Part shown: one piece after another, positions 26,227-36,300 of the stretch | How the letters are laid out: each line of letters opens with the position of its first letter | How positions within the stretch are numbered: the stretch's first letter is position 1 | Source of the DNA: Granulicella rosea | GTDB lineage: Bacteria; Acidobacteriota; Terriglobia; Terriglobales; Acidobacteriaceae | Assembly: GCF_900188085.1 (NCBI RefSeq) | Contig: NZ_FZOU01000005.1 | Location: 248,001 to 312,000, forward strand | Length of the DNA stretch: 64,000 nucleotides | Direction: 5' to 3' | Notes under the pieces: generated by a model | Told to the model about the DNA's origin: nothing | The model's database searches: none | The model's input: the letters and a program-made list of their open reading frames with translations, nothing else | Translations under genes and position numbers: made by a program

Positions 26227-27403
26227 ATTCGAGCCTTGATTGCATCTTCACAAGGCGAGCGGTGTTGTGCAGCGCGGGACTCATCCCACTAGACATTGTT
26301 GGAACGAAGGAAAGTAGGGCTCCTCTGTTATGAAAAGTGCGGGAACTTTCCAAGTCACGTCGAATGCCGCATGCGATTTTGAAGGCAAGGAGAGGCGGAA
26401 CCGCGTTTCCGATCAGTAGGGCCTGCTCGCTAGCATTCCCGGCAAATTGAAAGTCGTCGTCAAAGGTCTGTAGGCGCGCGCACTCTCGTAATGTAAGGTT
26501 TCGATGCTCGGATGGATGCAAGAACTCGGTCCTTGCTCCACTCGTGATTGCTTTAGAAGGCTCGTCTGCCGAGAGACGGCGGATCCCTGCGGGAGCGCCG
26601 CCACGCCGTTCCGTCGGTGTTCCGTCTGACACGCGTCGATCCGCCCTTCGGCGATAGCTTTCGTGTTGGAGCTCCACAGGTAAATCTCGCATTGTCATGC
26701 CAGCTAATAAATGTTCGGCCCTGGATAGAGCGCTTCCCGTTAGTTCGTTGAAGAAATGTCCTTGTGGATGGCCCTGAGGACTAGAAGTTGGTCTTGGCAA
26801 ACCGGCTAGAGCTTCCGCTACCGTTGGAGCCAAAGGCAAATGTCTGGAATGGAGATTTGCTCCCGGGGTGCCAAAGGCTGCGTGCGTTGCCTCGGTGAAT
26901 GTTGGATCCCAACCCAGACCACCGATTGCCACTACCCGCTTTCTGTTCTGTGGAACACCATAATTTGCTGCGTTGATCTTCTTCAAATGAATTCTATATC
27001 CAGCGCTCACTAAGGGCTCAATCAATTCGAGTACGTGAGCTCCGCCATTCCCGGTGAGGAAGCCTTCAACATTTTCAAAGACAAATGCGCTTGGAAGTTG
27101 CTGTGCAACGATACGTGCAAAGACTCCAACAAGCGTGTTGCGCGAATCATCACTACGTCTAGATCCTGCCGAGGAGAATCCCTGACAAGGAGGTCCTCCC
27201 ACAATGACAGTAGCGCTTGGAATGTCGGCTGTATTGGCGAGATCCAACTCCAACGCGGGATGGCCAAAATTCTTGCTGTAGGTCCTGACGGCAGCTTTGT
27301 TCTTATCAACAGCAAGGATCACATCGAATCCTGCTTTGGAGAAGCCTTGGGACATTCCCCCAGCACCGCAAAAGAGGTCGACGACTTTGAGCGGGGTATC
27401 CAT
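26192..27403 (-). CDS. DNA (cytosine-5) methyltransferase of a type II restriction-modification system
   Basis: A 403-residue C5 methylase with all key motifs in order: motif I DLFCGAGGMSQGF (residues 9-21), motif IV GGPPCQGFSS with catalytic Cys73, motif VI ENVEGF (Glu110), motif VIII NAANYGVPQNRKR, and motif X LLIGNAVPP. The variable region between VIII and IX carries the target-recognition domain. It protects host DNA from the overlapping restriction gene. Translation of the nuclease probably depends on readthrough of this gene, which lets methylation come first. GC content is visibly lower than in glmS and the STAS gene on either side. Confidence 0.93.
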   Translation of the reverse strand: MDTPLKVVDLFCGAGGMSQGFSKAGFDVILAVDKNKAAVRTYSKNFGHPALELDLANTADIPSATVIVGGPPCQGFSSAGSRRSDDSRNTLVGVFARIVAQQLPSAFVFENVEGFLTGNGGAHVLELIEPLVSAGYRIHLKKINAANYGVPQNRKRVVAIGGLGWDPTFTEATHAAFGTPGANLHSRHLPLAPTVAEALAGLPRPTSSPQGHPQGHFFNELTGSALSRAEHLLAGMTMRDLPVELQHESYRRRADRRVSDGTPTERRGGAPAGIRRLSADEPSKAITSGARTEFLHPSEHRNLTLRECARLQTFDDDFQFAGNASEQALLIGNAVPPLLAFKIACGIRRDLESSRTFHNRGALLSFVPTMSSGMSPALHNTARLVKMQSRLEYDQETFPFASV

Positions 27404-27468
27404 TCTCTAATTCTGACATTAAGGTGGGCGGCCTGCTCGATGAACCCAGATATTGGGGCATCAGCATG

Positions 27469-27518
27469 TCGGGTGCCCCATCCTTCGCGTCTCTGCGAAG
27501 GGTGGGACGTACACCGCT
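27469..27518. repeat. Dispersed palindromic repeat, family B
   Basis: GGGTGCCCCATCCTTCGC, a short loop, and GCGAAGGGTGGGACGTACA form an imperfect hairpin upstream of the STAS gene. The same units occur twice, in opposite orientation, at 42342-42450. This is a REP-like intergenic element, not coding. Confidence 0.7.
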
Positions 27519-27573
27519 TTGTCAGGCGATATACAATTCAGTCCATCCAACGAATCAAATCCCGGAGCCGCAG

Positions 27574-27912
27574 ATGTCCGACTCGCCCCTCACCCTGACC
27601 CTCGAAGAGCACGGCGCTACCACGATCATCCACTGCAAGGGCAAGCTCGTCTACGGGCACACCGCTCCGCTCTCCGGCATGGTCGATGCGCTCATCCCGA
27701 CGCACAAGCACATCATCCTCGACCTCGCCGAGCTGACCCACATGGACTCGATGGGTCTCGGCGCGCTCGTCCGCCTTTACGTCTCGGCCAGGACGCACCA
27801 TTGCCGGCTCGAGCTGCGCAACCTCGGCGAGCGCATCCGCGAGCTGATGATCATGACCAACCTGCTGCCCGTCTTCTCCATCGTCGGCGAGAGCGGCCTG
27901 AAGATGATGTAG
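27574..27912 (+). CDS. STAS-domain anti-sigma factor antagonist
   Basis: A 112-residue single STAS domain protein of the SpoIIAA/RsbV type. The phosphorylatable Ser lies in ELTHMDSMGLGALVRLY. Such proteins bind an anti-sigma kinase when unphosphorylated and free a sigma factor; others take part in partner-switching with signalling proteins. No anti-sigma kinase or sigma factor gene is adjacent, so its partner is unknown. ATG 27574 is chosen from domain length; upstream in-frame sequence runs through the family B repeat. The gene is separated from glmS by the restriction-modification insert. Confidence 0.88.
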   Translation: MSDSPLTLTLEEHGATTIIHCKGKLVYGHTAPLSGMVDALIPTHKHIILDLAELTHMDSMGLGALVRLYVSARTHHCRLELRNLGERIRELMIMTNLLPVFSIVGESGLKMM

Positions 27913-28081
27913 CCCGCCGTGGTCAAGTTCGAACACCCTCTACAGGCTCGACCCCGCGCGCCGATAACCTCTTCGGCAGGTTAGCGGTAGGATGAAACGT
28001 GGCCGTCTGCATTTTGCGGTTGCGGCGGTACCCTTGCGTCGCGATTCGGCGTCTTATCGTTAAGCAAACAGAGGAGTTCGA

Positions 28082-28843
28082 TTGAGATCCACGATTTTTG
28101 CACTCGCCCTGGCGCTGGCCGCCGCCCCTCGACTGCACGCGCAGGCCGCCGTCCCGACGGCTACTCAGTTGATGCATCTCTCGGCGTTCGGCGGCGTGAC
28201 GGGCACATACACCGGCCTGCAGGGTGGCCGCAATCTTGGCATCACCGCCGGCGTCGATCTCGGCGTAAGCTCGTTCTTCCACTACAAGCCGGGCATCGAG
28301 GTGCGGGGTACGTTCCCGGTCGACAGCGGCGGGTACGTCGGCGAGAAGAGCGTTCTGGCCGGCGTGACGCTGGAGCACACGTACTTCCATATCTACCGGC
28401 CTTACGTGGACTTCCTCGTCGGACGCGGCGCGCTCGACTACCAGCGAGGTGGCTACCCCAGCCCGGACGGCTACTACTATTACGTGCAGAATCCGTCGAA
28501 CGTGCTTTCGCCCGGCGCGGGCCTGAACTTCGACTTCAGCCACAGCTTCGCCGCGAAGGCCGACGTGCAGTTTCAGCGCTGGAACACCCCGGTGACGACC
28601 TCGGGCCACATCTATTCGAAGCCGCTGACGCTGGGAATTGTCTACAAGTTCGACTTCAACGGCCATCACAAGCACATCAAGCCGTACGTCGAGCCGCGTG
28701 TGCCGCCGCCGCCTCCGCAACAGCAGGTTACGCCAACGGCGCTGGAGCAGGCTCCGCCTACGGTTCAGGATCAAGCTCCCCCGCCGCCGGCAGCCACGGA
28801 TCAGCCGCAGCCCTCGCAGCCCGCCCCGCCGCCGCAATCCTAG
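28082..28843 (+). CDS. Outer-membrane beta-barrel protein with proline-rich tail
   Basis: A 253-residue protein starting at TTG 28082 after GAGGAG. It has a signal peptide (STIFALALALAAAPRLHAQA) and alternating aromatic/polar strands typical of an eight-stranded OmpA/OmpW-like barrel (LGVSSFFHYKPGIEVRGTF, HTYFHIYRPYVDFLVGRGAL). The last 50 residues are Pro/Gln-rich (VPPPPPQQQ) and may extend into the periplasm. It could be a structural or small-molecule porin; nothing in the sequence shows a substrate. Confidence 0.75.
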   Translation: MRSTIFALALALAAAPRLHAQAAVPTATQLMHLSAFGGVTGTYTGLQGGRNLGITAGVDLGVSSFFHYKPGIEVRGTFPVDSGGYVGEKSVLAGVTLEHTYFHIYRPYVDFLVGRGALDYQRGGYPSPDGYYYYVQNPSNVLSPGAGLNFDFSHSFAAKADVQFQRWNTPVTTSGHIYSKPLTLGIVYKFDFNGHHKHIKPYVEPRVPPPPPQQQVTPTALEQAPPTVQDQAPPPPAATDQPQPSQPAPPPQS

Positions 28844-28917
28844 CGGAAGATTTTGCCTGCGCCCTGCGACCAAGTACCATAGCTTAGACACGAAACTTTC
28901 TAAGCTACGGAGACTTC

Positions 28918-30066
28918 ATGCGCAGGCATCCAGCCATCCTTCTCGGCGTTATCGCCCTGATCGTTGTACCGTTTTCGCAACGCGCGCTCGCGCAGGCGAA
29001 GCAGCCCGATGTGGTCGTCTTCACCAACGGCGAGAAGCTGACCGGTGAGCTGCAGACCGCCGACTCCGGCGGCATTACGTTCAAGTCCAACATGGCTGGC
29101 GTGATCAAGGTCGGCTGGGGCAATATCGCGGAGCTGACCTCGAGTAAGAAGTTTGCCGTGCTGGATTCCAAGCTGAAGCTGAATCGCAAGGACGCTGCCG
29201 CGCTCGTGCCGCAGGGAACCGTGGCGCTGGATGCGAAGGACAAGGCGCTGGTGGTGACGACGCAGTCCGGCGATAAGACGGTGCCGGTCGCAGAGGCCGC
29301 TCACCTGCTCGATCCCGCGGCCTTCGACAAGGCGGTGAATCATCCGCCGAGCTTCTTCCGAGGCTACAAGGGCAGCGTCACCGGCGGCGTCACGCTGGTG
29401 CGCGCGACGCAGAACTCCAGCACCTACAACGCAGGGTTCAATCTGGTCCGCTCGACGCCGACGGTGGACTGGCTCCCGGCGCGCGATCGCACCACGCTGG
29501 ACTTCAACCAGTCCTATGGGCAGGTCAGTCAGCCCGGCACGGCGACCGTGAAGACCAACATTCTGCACGGCGATGGCGAGCGGGACGAGTACTTCAGCCC
29601 GCGCCTGTTCGCCTTCGGTTCCTTCGCGCTCGATCACAACTACTCCAGCGCGCTGCAGTTGCAGCAGGCGTATGGCGGCGGTATCGGCATGACGATCATC
29701 AAGAATGCGAAGCAGCAGCTGGATGTGAAGGGCAATGTGCAGTTCGAGAAGCAGACCTTCTTCACGCTGCCGCCCACCGTCGGTCCGGCCTCGCCGACAC
29801 AGAACCTGATCGGCTCGCTCTTCTCTGAAAACTACGTTCGCCATCTGCCGAAGGGCATCAACTTCAACGAGTTCGGCTCCGTCTCGCCGGCCTGGAATGT
29901 GCTGAACGACTACTCCGCGCACGTGAACGCCGGGCTGACCTTCCCGGTCTACAAGGGCTTCGGGTTCAATGTCAGCGCGATTGACGACTACCTCAACAAC
30001 GCCCCGTCTGGCAGCAAGAAGAACTCCTACCAGTACATCATGGGCATCACGTACGCGATCAAATAG
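28918..30066 (+). CDS. DUF481-family outer-membrane protein
   Basis: A 382-residue protein with a signal peptide (HPAILLGVIALIVVPFSQRALA). Residues 30-100 form a small SH3-like N-terminal region (VVVFTNGEKLTGELQTADSG), as seen in bacterial YdiY-like proteins. The C-terminal 240 residues are a barrel of amphipathic strands (GSVTGGVTLVRATQ, LDFNQSYGQVSQ, YSSALQLQQAYGGGIGMT) ending in TYAIK. This architecture matches DUF481 salt-induced outer-membrane proteins of unknown function. It is 74 bases downstream of the previous barrel gene and six bases upstream of the methyltransferase gene, so likely co-transcribed. Confidence 0.8.
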   Translation: MRRHPAILLGVIALIVVPFSQRALAQAKQPDVVVFTNGEKLTGELQTADSGGITFKSNMAGVIKVGWGNIAELTSSKKFAVLDSKLKLNRKDAAALVPQGTVALDAKDKALVVTTQSGDKTVPVAEAAHLLDPAAFDKAVNHPPSFFRGYKGSVTGGVTLVRATQNSSTYNAGFNLVRSTPTVDWLPARDRTTLDFNQSYGQVSQPGTATVKTNILHGDGERDEYFSPRLFAFGSFALDHNYSSALQLQQAYGGGIGMTIIKNAKQQLDVKGNVQFEKQTFFTLPPTVGPASPTQNLIGSLFSENYVRHLPKGINFNEFGSVSPAWNVLNDYSAHVNAGLTFPVYKGFGFNVSAIDDYLNNAPSGSKKNSYQYIMGITYAIK

Positions 30067-30072
30067 GCGGCA

Positions 30073-30714
30073 ATGGGTCTGTTCAAGAAGAAGCTGAAGC
30101 AGGAACACAAGGTAATGCTCCAGGCAGAGCGCGCAGCCGGCGCTCTGCTGCCGGAGTATCACCGCGCAACGCCGGAGTGCCCGCACCCCGAGCGCTGGCA
30201 CATGTACGACTCCATGACCGCCGAGGCCGAGGTGCTGGAGTTTCTCCGCACGCTGGTGACGACGCTGAAGCCGGAGCTGATCGTCGAGACCGGCTCATTC
30301 CTGGGCGTATCCACCCTGTGGATGGCCGAGGGGATGAAGGCGAACGGTTTCGGCAAGATCGTTAGTTGCGAGTTCGACCCGGTCGTCTTCGCGAAGGCGC
30401 AGGAGAAGATCGCCGCATCTGGCCTGGCGGAGTTCATCGAGCTGCGCAACGAGTCCAGCCTGGAGATGCAGGTGAAGGGCACGATCGACATCCTCTTCTC
30501 CGACTCCGACATGCCGATCCGCGAGGCCGAGGTGAAGCGCTACCTGCCGCAGATCCGCCCCACCGGCCTGATCCTGATGCACGACGCCAGCTCCCACCTG
30601 AAGACCGTGCGGGATGCCGCGTTTTCGCTGGAGGCGGAGGGGCTTGTGTCTTGTATCTTCCTGCCTACGCCGCGTGGATTGGTGCTGGCGCAGAAGAGGG
30701 AAGGGCGGAGGTAG
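30073..30714 (+). CDS. Class I SAM-dependent methyltransferase
   Basis: A 213-residue protein with the AdoMet-binding motif LIVETGSFLGVSTLWMAEG (about residues 74-92), an acidic end of strand 2 (IVSCEFDPVVFAKA) and motif IDILFSDSDMPIREAEV. It resembles catechol O-methyltransferase-like or class-24-type enzymes. The substrate cannot be inferred. It begins six bases after the DUF481 stop, suggesting one transcript. Confidence 0.8.
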   Translation: MGLFKKKLKQEHKVMLQAERAAGALLPEYHRATPECPHPERWHMYDSMTAEAEVLEFLRTLVTTLKPELIVETGSFLGVSTLWMAEGMKANGFGKIVSCEFDPVVFAKAQEKIAASGLAEFIELRNESSLEMQVKGTIDILFSDSDMPIREAEVKRYLPQIRPTGLILMHDASSHLKTVRDAAFSLEAEGLVSCIFLPTPRGLVLAQKREGRR

Positions 30715-30742
30715 CTAACGGTAACGCGTTTATCAGGACTAA

Positions 30743-31261
30743 TCAACGGAGCTTCATGTCCTGGGCCGCAGGCAATAGGTCTGGATGGCGTCGCAGAGTC
30801 GGGGAAATCAGTTGACGGTCAAGTTCAACCAAAACACTTCCTACGGCAAGCGCCAGTTTGCGGAACTCGTCTTCCGATTCAACGTCTTTTGCGCGTTCCA
30901 GCACCTCTTGTAGCGCAGTGTCGCAGCTCTTGACCGACTTCAACAGTTGACGTGCTTGTTCAGTGTCAGAGAAGAGATTGTTAACATTCTCAGACGTTTC
31001 GCTGACCTCTTGCGGTGCGTCGGACTCCCCGTCCAAGAGAACCTCGATCTCAACTTTGTCACCCGGAACAAGAGGAAACCCTCCCCAAGTCGAGTGAGTC
31101 GTGTTCGGCTCTTTGGATGTGTCGATGGCGTTCAGCCAAACTCGATCATTCGACTCGGACTCGATACCGTTGCTGAGGTTGACATGTGCTCCAAGCCACC
31201 CTCGTGCTGTTAACGAAGCACGAGCTTTCTGCTGACCGTTTACTGCTAAGGAAAGGCGCAT
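30743..31261 (-). CDS. Hypothetical protein, 172 residues
   Basis: I do not recognise a family. The N-terminal part (residues 1-75) looks beta-rich (RLSLAVNGQQKARASLTARG, TWGGFPLVPGDKVEIEVL). The C-terminal half is helical and acidic (ESEDEFRKLALAVGSVLVEL). No signal peptide or membrane segment is present, so it should be cytosolic. GC content is lower than the neighbours and the gene points toward the methyltransferase end. It lies 118 bases from a tRNA-Pro gene, a common neighbourhood for acquired genes, but no integrase or attachment repeat is visible. Confidence 0.7.
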   Translation of the reverse strand: MRLSLAVNGQQKARASLTARGWLGAHVNLSNGIESESNDRVWLNAIDTSKEPNTTHSTWGGFPLVPGDKVEIEVLLDGESDAPQEVSETSENVNNLFSDTEQARQLLKSVKSCDTALQEVLERAKDVESEDEFRKLALAVGSVLVELDRQLISPTLRRHPDLLPAAQDMKLR

Positions 31262-31378
31262 AGTCAGATTCTAGTCGCCACGAGCAGGAGTATTACTGCC
31301 GTGAAGCCGACTTCTCCCACGTATTAGCCGTGCGGTGTAATCGAACGATGCTTTTGTGTGAAAAGGGGAAAAGAAAAA

Positions 31379-31455
31379 TGGTCGGAATGGAGAGATTCGA
31401 ACTCTCGACCCCCTGCTCCCGAAGCAGGTGCGCTACCAGGCTGCGCTACATTCCG
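31379..31455 (-). tRNA. tRNA-Pro (anticodon CGG)
   Basis: All arms are intact: acceptor CGGAATG paired with CATTCCG, D arm GCGC/GCGC, anticodon stem CCTGC/GCAGG with loop TTCGGGA (CGG), T arm GAGAG/CTCTC with TTCGAAT. The 3' CCA is encoded (31379-31381), and the discriminator base is A. A T-rich stretch follows on the transcribed strand and should end transcription. Confidence 0.97.
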
Positions 31456-31593
31456 ATCTTATCGGGGATTGTCGAAGGTGGGTGCGGGCCGTTGCTCCCT
31501 GGTGCATTCGATCAACTTTTCAGTGACCGTGGCCTGCTGTCCGACTCCCTAAGAATACCAGAGTTTGAGCGGAAAAGGGGAGTGGGAAACGCA

Positions 31594-31623
31594 GAAAGGG
31601 AGGAGCCGAGGCTCCTCCCTTTC
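31594..31623 (-). terminator. Strong hairpin terminator of the OmpA-like gene
   Basis: A perfect 13-bp stem (GAAAGGGAGGAGC with its complement) and a 4-base loop lies about 20 bases after the OmpA-like stop. The stem is rich in G-C and followed by a mixed T-containing tract. Confidence 0.7.
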
Positions 31624-31641
31624 ATTTACCGCGGTTAAGGG

Positions 31642-33276
31642 TTAGCGCTTCTTGGCAGCCGTGTGGGGCACGCCGTAGGCCTGGCCATGACGCTTGACGG
31701 TGGAGCCGTCGAAGGTCGTGGTCGAACCTGCGGGGAACGTCGCGCCGGCGGGGAGCAGCGTGTCGTCGACCGAGCGTGTACCGGAGGCGCCGGTGCGGAG
31801 CTCGATGCGGCTGGCGTCGATACCCTTCTCGGCGGTCAGGTACTGCTGGACGTTGAGTGCGCGCTCTTCGGCGGCGGTCGGCTTCTCACCGTCGGCGAAG
31901 TTGCCTACGATGACCAGCTTGGCGTCGGCCTGGCGCTGCATCGTGAGGGCGATGTCGTCAAGGCAGGCCTTGGCTTCATTGTCCACGCGGACGGGGCGCT
32001 TCTTGTCGCGGTCGAAGGCTACGCTGCAGAGGTTCTGCGGAGCCGGTGCAGCCGGGGCGGCCGGAGCGTTGACCGTGACCATGGCGGTTGCGGTGGCGGT
32101 CTGGCCCAGGTCGTCGACCGTGTTGCAGGTGACCGTGACGGTGGTCGCGGGCAGGCCAGCCGTGGCGAGGGTGGCGGTGGTGTTGGCGCCGCTGATCTGG
32201 CCCGCGCTTTCCATGAACGAGTAGGTCAGGGTGCGGTTTTGCGGGCTGACGCCGACGGCGGTGATCACCGAGGTGTCGCCCGAGGTGACGACCGACGGGT
32301 TCGCCGCGCAGCTAAGGGTCGGCGGTTCAAACGGCTTGACCGTAAAAGTCGAGGTGCAATCGGCCATTTGCGTCGGCTTGGGGCCCTGCGAGACGTGACC
32401 GGTGACGGTGTAGGTTCCGGGCTGTACGCCCTTGGTCATCACCTGCGCGGTCTCGGCGCTACCGGCGATCGTACCGCCGGTGCTGGTCCAGCGGTAGGTC
32501 GCGGGCTTCTTCGGGTTCAGGTACATCGGCGTCGCGGTCACGACGAGCGGGTCGCCGGGATAGACGTTCTGCGGCTGCACGGCGCAAGACATGGTGATCG
32601 GCGTCGCCGGCATCACATCGCCGAAGCGGAGCACCGCGCCGGCCGAGAGCCGGTAGCCCTGGATCTGGCCGAAGCCGCCGGAGACGTCGGCCGGCGTGAC
32701 GAGCGGGCCGTAGTTCACCTGCGAGAAGATGAAGTCGCTCTGGATGGGACGGATGGCGAGGTGATCGCCCAGGCCGGGCACGATGTAGTCGAAGCCGATA
32801 CCGCCCGTGATGCCCAGACCCCAGGTGCAGGGCTGGAAGACCGGTCCGCCGACCTTGGCGCCGCCGACCAGCGCGTGTGCGAAGGGAACGAAGCGACCCT
32901 TCTGGAAGCGGACGATGGGTCCGCCCTGCGCGCCGAAGATACAGTCGTCCGGGCCGTGGGGGAAGAAGTTACCCTCGGCCTGGAGGCCGATGTACTTGTT
33001 GTAGTAGCCCGCCACGCTGACGACCGCGCCCGGATTGATGGGCTGGTACTGAACGTTGTTGATGTCCGAGTTCACGGGGTGGACATAGCCGTAGCCGCCG
33101 TAGATGTCGACGCGCGAGATGCGCGGGCCATCGTAGAAGACGACCTTGCGCGGCTTGCTGGGGGGCGCCGGAGGTCCGGCGGGCGCTGCATCCTGCGCAA
33201 GGGCGGTAAGCGCGGAGAGCGCGAGAGTTGCGGCGCATAGCGTGGCGCGAATGGGGTGGGAGAGTCTGAAGTTCAT
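31642..33276 (-). CDS. OmpA-like outer-membrane protein with N-terminal barrel and Ig-like repeats
   Basis: A 544-residue protein. ATG 33276 follows GGAGGA by seven bases; a GTG 15 bases upstream lies in that ribosome site. A signal peptide (about 1-27) is followed by a Pro-rich linker, then a barrel domain (about 45-215) with alternating strands such as ISRVDIYGGYGYVHP. Two Ig-like/PKD-like domains follow (about 225-410; RWTSTGGTIAGSAETAQV and SFMESAGQISGANTTATL), and the C-terminal OmpA-like domain contains VAFDRDKKRPVRVDN and AAEERALNVQQYL. OmpA-like domains hold the outer membrane to peptidoglycan. This domain order is common in Acidobacteriota. Confidence 0.85.
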   Translation of the reverse strand: MNFRLSHPIRATLCAATLALSALTALAQDAAPAGPPAPPSKPRKVVFYDGPRISRVDIYGGYGYVHPVNSDINNVQYQPINPGAVVSVAGYYNKYIGLQAEGNFFPHGPDDCIFGAQGGPIVRFQKGRFVPFAHALVGGAKVGGPVFQPCTWGLGITGGIGFDYIVPGLGDHLAIRPIQSDFIFSQVNYGPLVTPADVSGGFGQIQGYRLSAGAVLRFGDVMPATPITMSCAVQPQNVYPGDPLVVTATPMYLNPKKPATYRWTSTGGTIAGSAETAQVMTKGVQPGTYTVTGHVSQGPKPTQMADCTSTFTVKPFEPPTLSCAANPSVVTSGDTSVITAVGVSPQNRTLTYSFMESAGQISGANTTATLATAGLPATTVTVTCNTVDDLGQTATATAMVTVNAPAAPAAPAPQNLCSVAFDRDKKRPVRVDNEAKACLDDIALTMQRQADAKLVIVGNFADGEKPTAAEERALNVQQYLTAEKGIDASRIELRTGASGTRSVDDTLLPAGATFPAGSTTTFDGSTVKRHGQAYGVPHTAAKKR

Positions 33277-33376
33277 GGGTATTTCCTCCACTTACGGTTG
33301 CCGGTTCGGTCTGTCGGTTACAAGGAGTCTGTTGCTGCGGGATGCGGCCCGTTGTGGACCGCATCCCGTGCAGGGC

Positions 33377-36300
33377 CTAGTTGCTGGTTCCGACCGAGAG
33401 GACAACCGAAGTCGATGAAGAGGGCGCCACAACCGTGGTGCTGACGCCCGTTACGTTGATCGTGTAGGTCTTGAAGGTGGTGGTGGGGCAACCGCAGCCC
33501 GTCATGCCCATGATGCCGAGCGTTCCGATGATCAGGACGAGCAGGCGCATCTTGTCGAGGCCGAGACGCTTGCGGTTACGGATGCTGAAGCCGAGGAAGC
33601 CGAGGCCGAAGAGCATGATGGGCAGCATCGCGGCGGACTGAACCGAGGTGCGTGCATCAGCCTTGGGGTTGAGGTTAGCCGGTGCGATCAGCGCTGCATC
33701 GGCGACGGTGGTGGTGACGGTCATGACGGTTGTGGCCGTGCCGCCCGCGGGTACGTTGACGGTCTGGGTCGCGAAGCTGCAGGTTGCGTCAGCCGGCAGA
33801 CCGGAGCAGGAGAGAGCGACCGGCCCGAAGAAGCCGTTCACCGAAGCGACGTTGATGGTGTAAGGCGTCGAACCCGCGCCGCGCAGATACTGCGGCTGAG
33901 TCGGCGAGGTCACGTTGAAGCTGCCCAGGATGGTGTAGGCCAGCGGTGCGCTGCTGCTGCCGGCGAAGGCAGGCGTCGCGGTGTAGGTTGCGCTGATGGT
34001 GTGGTTGCCGGTGACGAGGGCGGTGGTGGTCAGGAGGGCTGTGCCAGCCGCGCCCAGAGTCGCCGTGCCGATCGACGAGCCGCCGTCGAAGAAGGTCACC
34101 GTGCCGGTCGGGATGCCGCCGGGCGAGGTAACGGTTGCGGTGAAGGTGACGCCGGCTCCGGTGTTGACCGGCGAAGCGGGCGTGCCGGTCAGCGTGGTGG
34201 TGGTGGCGGACTGCGTGATGTTCAGCGTCGCGGGTACGACCGTCACGATGTAGTCGGCGGCGTTCGTGCCGGCGATCGTTGCGGTGACCGGGTAGCTGCC
34301 GACGGGCGAGGTAGCGGTTGCGGTGGTGGAGACGGTCGCGGTGAGTACGTCACCGTTCACCGCGCCGGTGATGGTCGCGGTAAAGGTGGGGTTCGCCACG
34401 CCGTAGCCGCGGCTCGCGGTCGCGGGGGTTACCGTGACGGTGAGCGGAGCGGCGTTGACGGTGAGCGTTCCGTTGGTCGTCACCAGGGTGTAGTTGCTCA
34501 GCGCCGTGCCGCTGACCGCCGGGACGATGCTGTAGCTGCCAACCGCGCTGGTCGCGGTCGCCGTCGTGCTATTGGTGATGGTCACCGTATCGCCGTTCAC
34601 CAGACCGGTGGTCGTGTCGGTGAAGGTCGGGTTCGCGGCGCCGTAGGTGCGGCTGGCGCTAACTGCCGCGACGGTCAGGGGAGCGGCCGTAACCGTCAGC
34701 GTACCGTTGGTGGTGGTGATGGTGTAGTTCGCGGCTGCGGCGCCGCTGACCGTCGGGGTGATGGTGTAGCTGCCGACCGGGCTCGTCGCCGTGGCGGTCG
34801 TCGCGTAGGTGATGGTGAAGGTGTCGCCGTTCAGCGCGCCGGTTACCGTGCTGGTGAAGGCCGGGTTGGCGGCGCCGTAGACGCGGGTTGCGTTATTGAC
34901 CGCGACGTTGACCGTTGCGGTGGCCTTGGTGATGGTCAGCGTGCCTGGGTTGACGGTGACGGTGTAGTTGCCCGCGTTCGCGCCCGAGACGGTTGCGGTG
35001 ACCGGGTAGCTGCCGACCGGCGAGGTGATGGTTGCGGTGGTGGAAGGAGTCGCGGTCAGCACATCGCCGTTCAGCGCGCCCGTGATGGTGGCGGTGAAGG
35101 TCGGGTTCGCCGTGCCGTAGGGACGCGTGCCGCTGGAGACGTTGACGGTCAGCGGCGCCGGTGTGACGGTGAGGGTGCCGGGCGTTGCGGTGATGTTGTA
35201 GTTCGCCGCTGCCGCTCCGCCAACCGTGAGGGTGATGGGGTAGGTTCCGACCGGCGAGGTGATCGTCGCGGTCGTGCCGTAGGTGACGGTGAAGGTGTCG
35301 CCAAGCAGCGCGCCGGAGATGGTGTCGGTGAAGGCGGGGTTTGCCGTGCCGTACTGGCGAGAGACATTGACGACGGCGACCGTGAGGTTCAGAGCCGCCT
35401 TCGTGACGGTCAGGGTTCCGGGCGTGTTGGTGACGGTGTAGTTCGAAAGATTCGCCGAACCGACCGTGGTCAGGGTTGCGGTGATGGGGTACGTGCCGGG
35501 CGCGGAGGCCTGCGTCGCGGTCGTCGCATAGGCGACCAGGATGGTGTCGCCGTTGACGCCGCCCGAGAACGTGCCGGTCAGCGTGGGGTTGGGGGTACCG
35601 TAGGCGCGGGTCTGGTTGTTGACCACGACGGTCAGCGGCGCGGGCGTTACGGTCAGCAGCGTGGTGGTGGAGATGGGCGAGTAGTTGCTGTCGCCGGAGT
35701 AGGTGACCGTGACGGTGTAGGTTCCGACCGCCAGGCCGCTGTTCGCCGCCGGGCAGGAGAAGTTCGTCGCGATCGTGCCGGTGAAGCTGCAGAGCGTCTT
35801 GCCCGCGACCGAGAAGGCCACGGTGCCGGTCGGCGCTGTGCTGCTGGTGGTGGCGAAGGTTGCGGTCTCGGCGAACGGGCTGCCGTAAACCTCGGACTCA
35901 GCCGGGAAGATGGTCGTGACCGAGAGCAGAGCCTGACCGTTTCCGTTCAGGTTGATCGTGGTCGGCGTGTTGTAGGCGTTCGACGAAAGCACCGTGGAAG
36001 CGAAGTAGGACTGAGCGGCGGTCGGCTTGAAGCTGTAGCCGATGGCGCAGACCGTACCCGAAAGCAGGGTGGGGCCGCAGGTGGTGGTGGCGGAGTTGAC
36101 GCTGAAGGCCGAAGGCGTCGTGCTTGAAACCGTGATGCCGATGGTGCTGGGCACCAGTTGCAGCAGGTCCGTACCGATGTTGGCGAAGTACTGCGGTCCG
36201 GCGGAGGTCGACGTGCTGCCGACCGGCACATTGCCGAAGCTCAGCGTGGTGGTGTTGGGATAGGTGATCTCACGTACGCTCTTGTTGCCGCTGTCGACGA

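Noticed and set aside
31663..33240. 525-codon plus-strand frame opposite the OmpA-like gene
   Set aside because: No domain, no ribosome site, and composition typical of antisense frames in GC-rich DNA.
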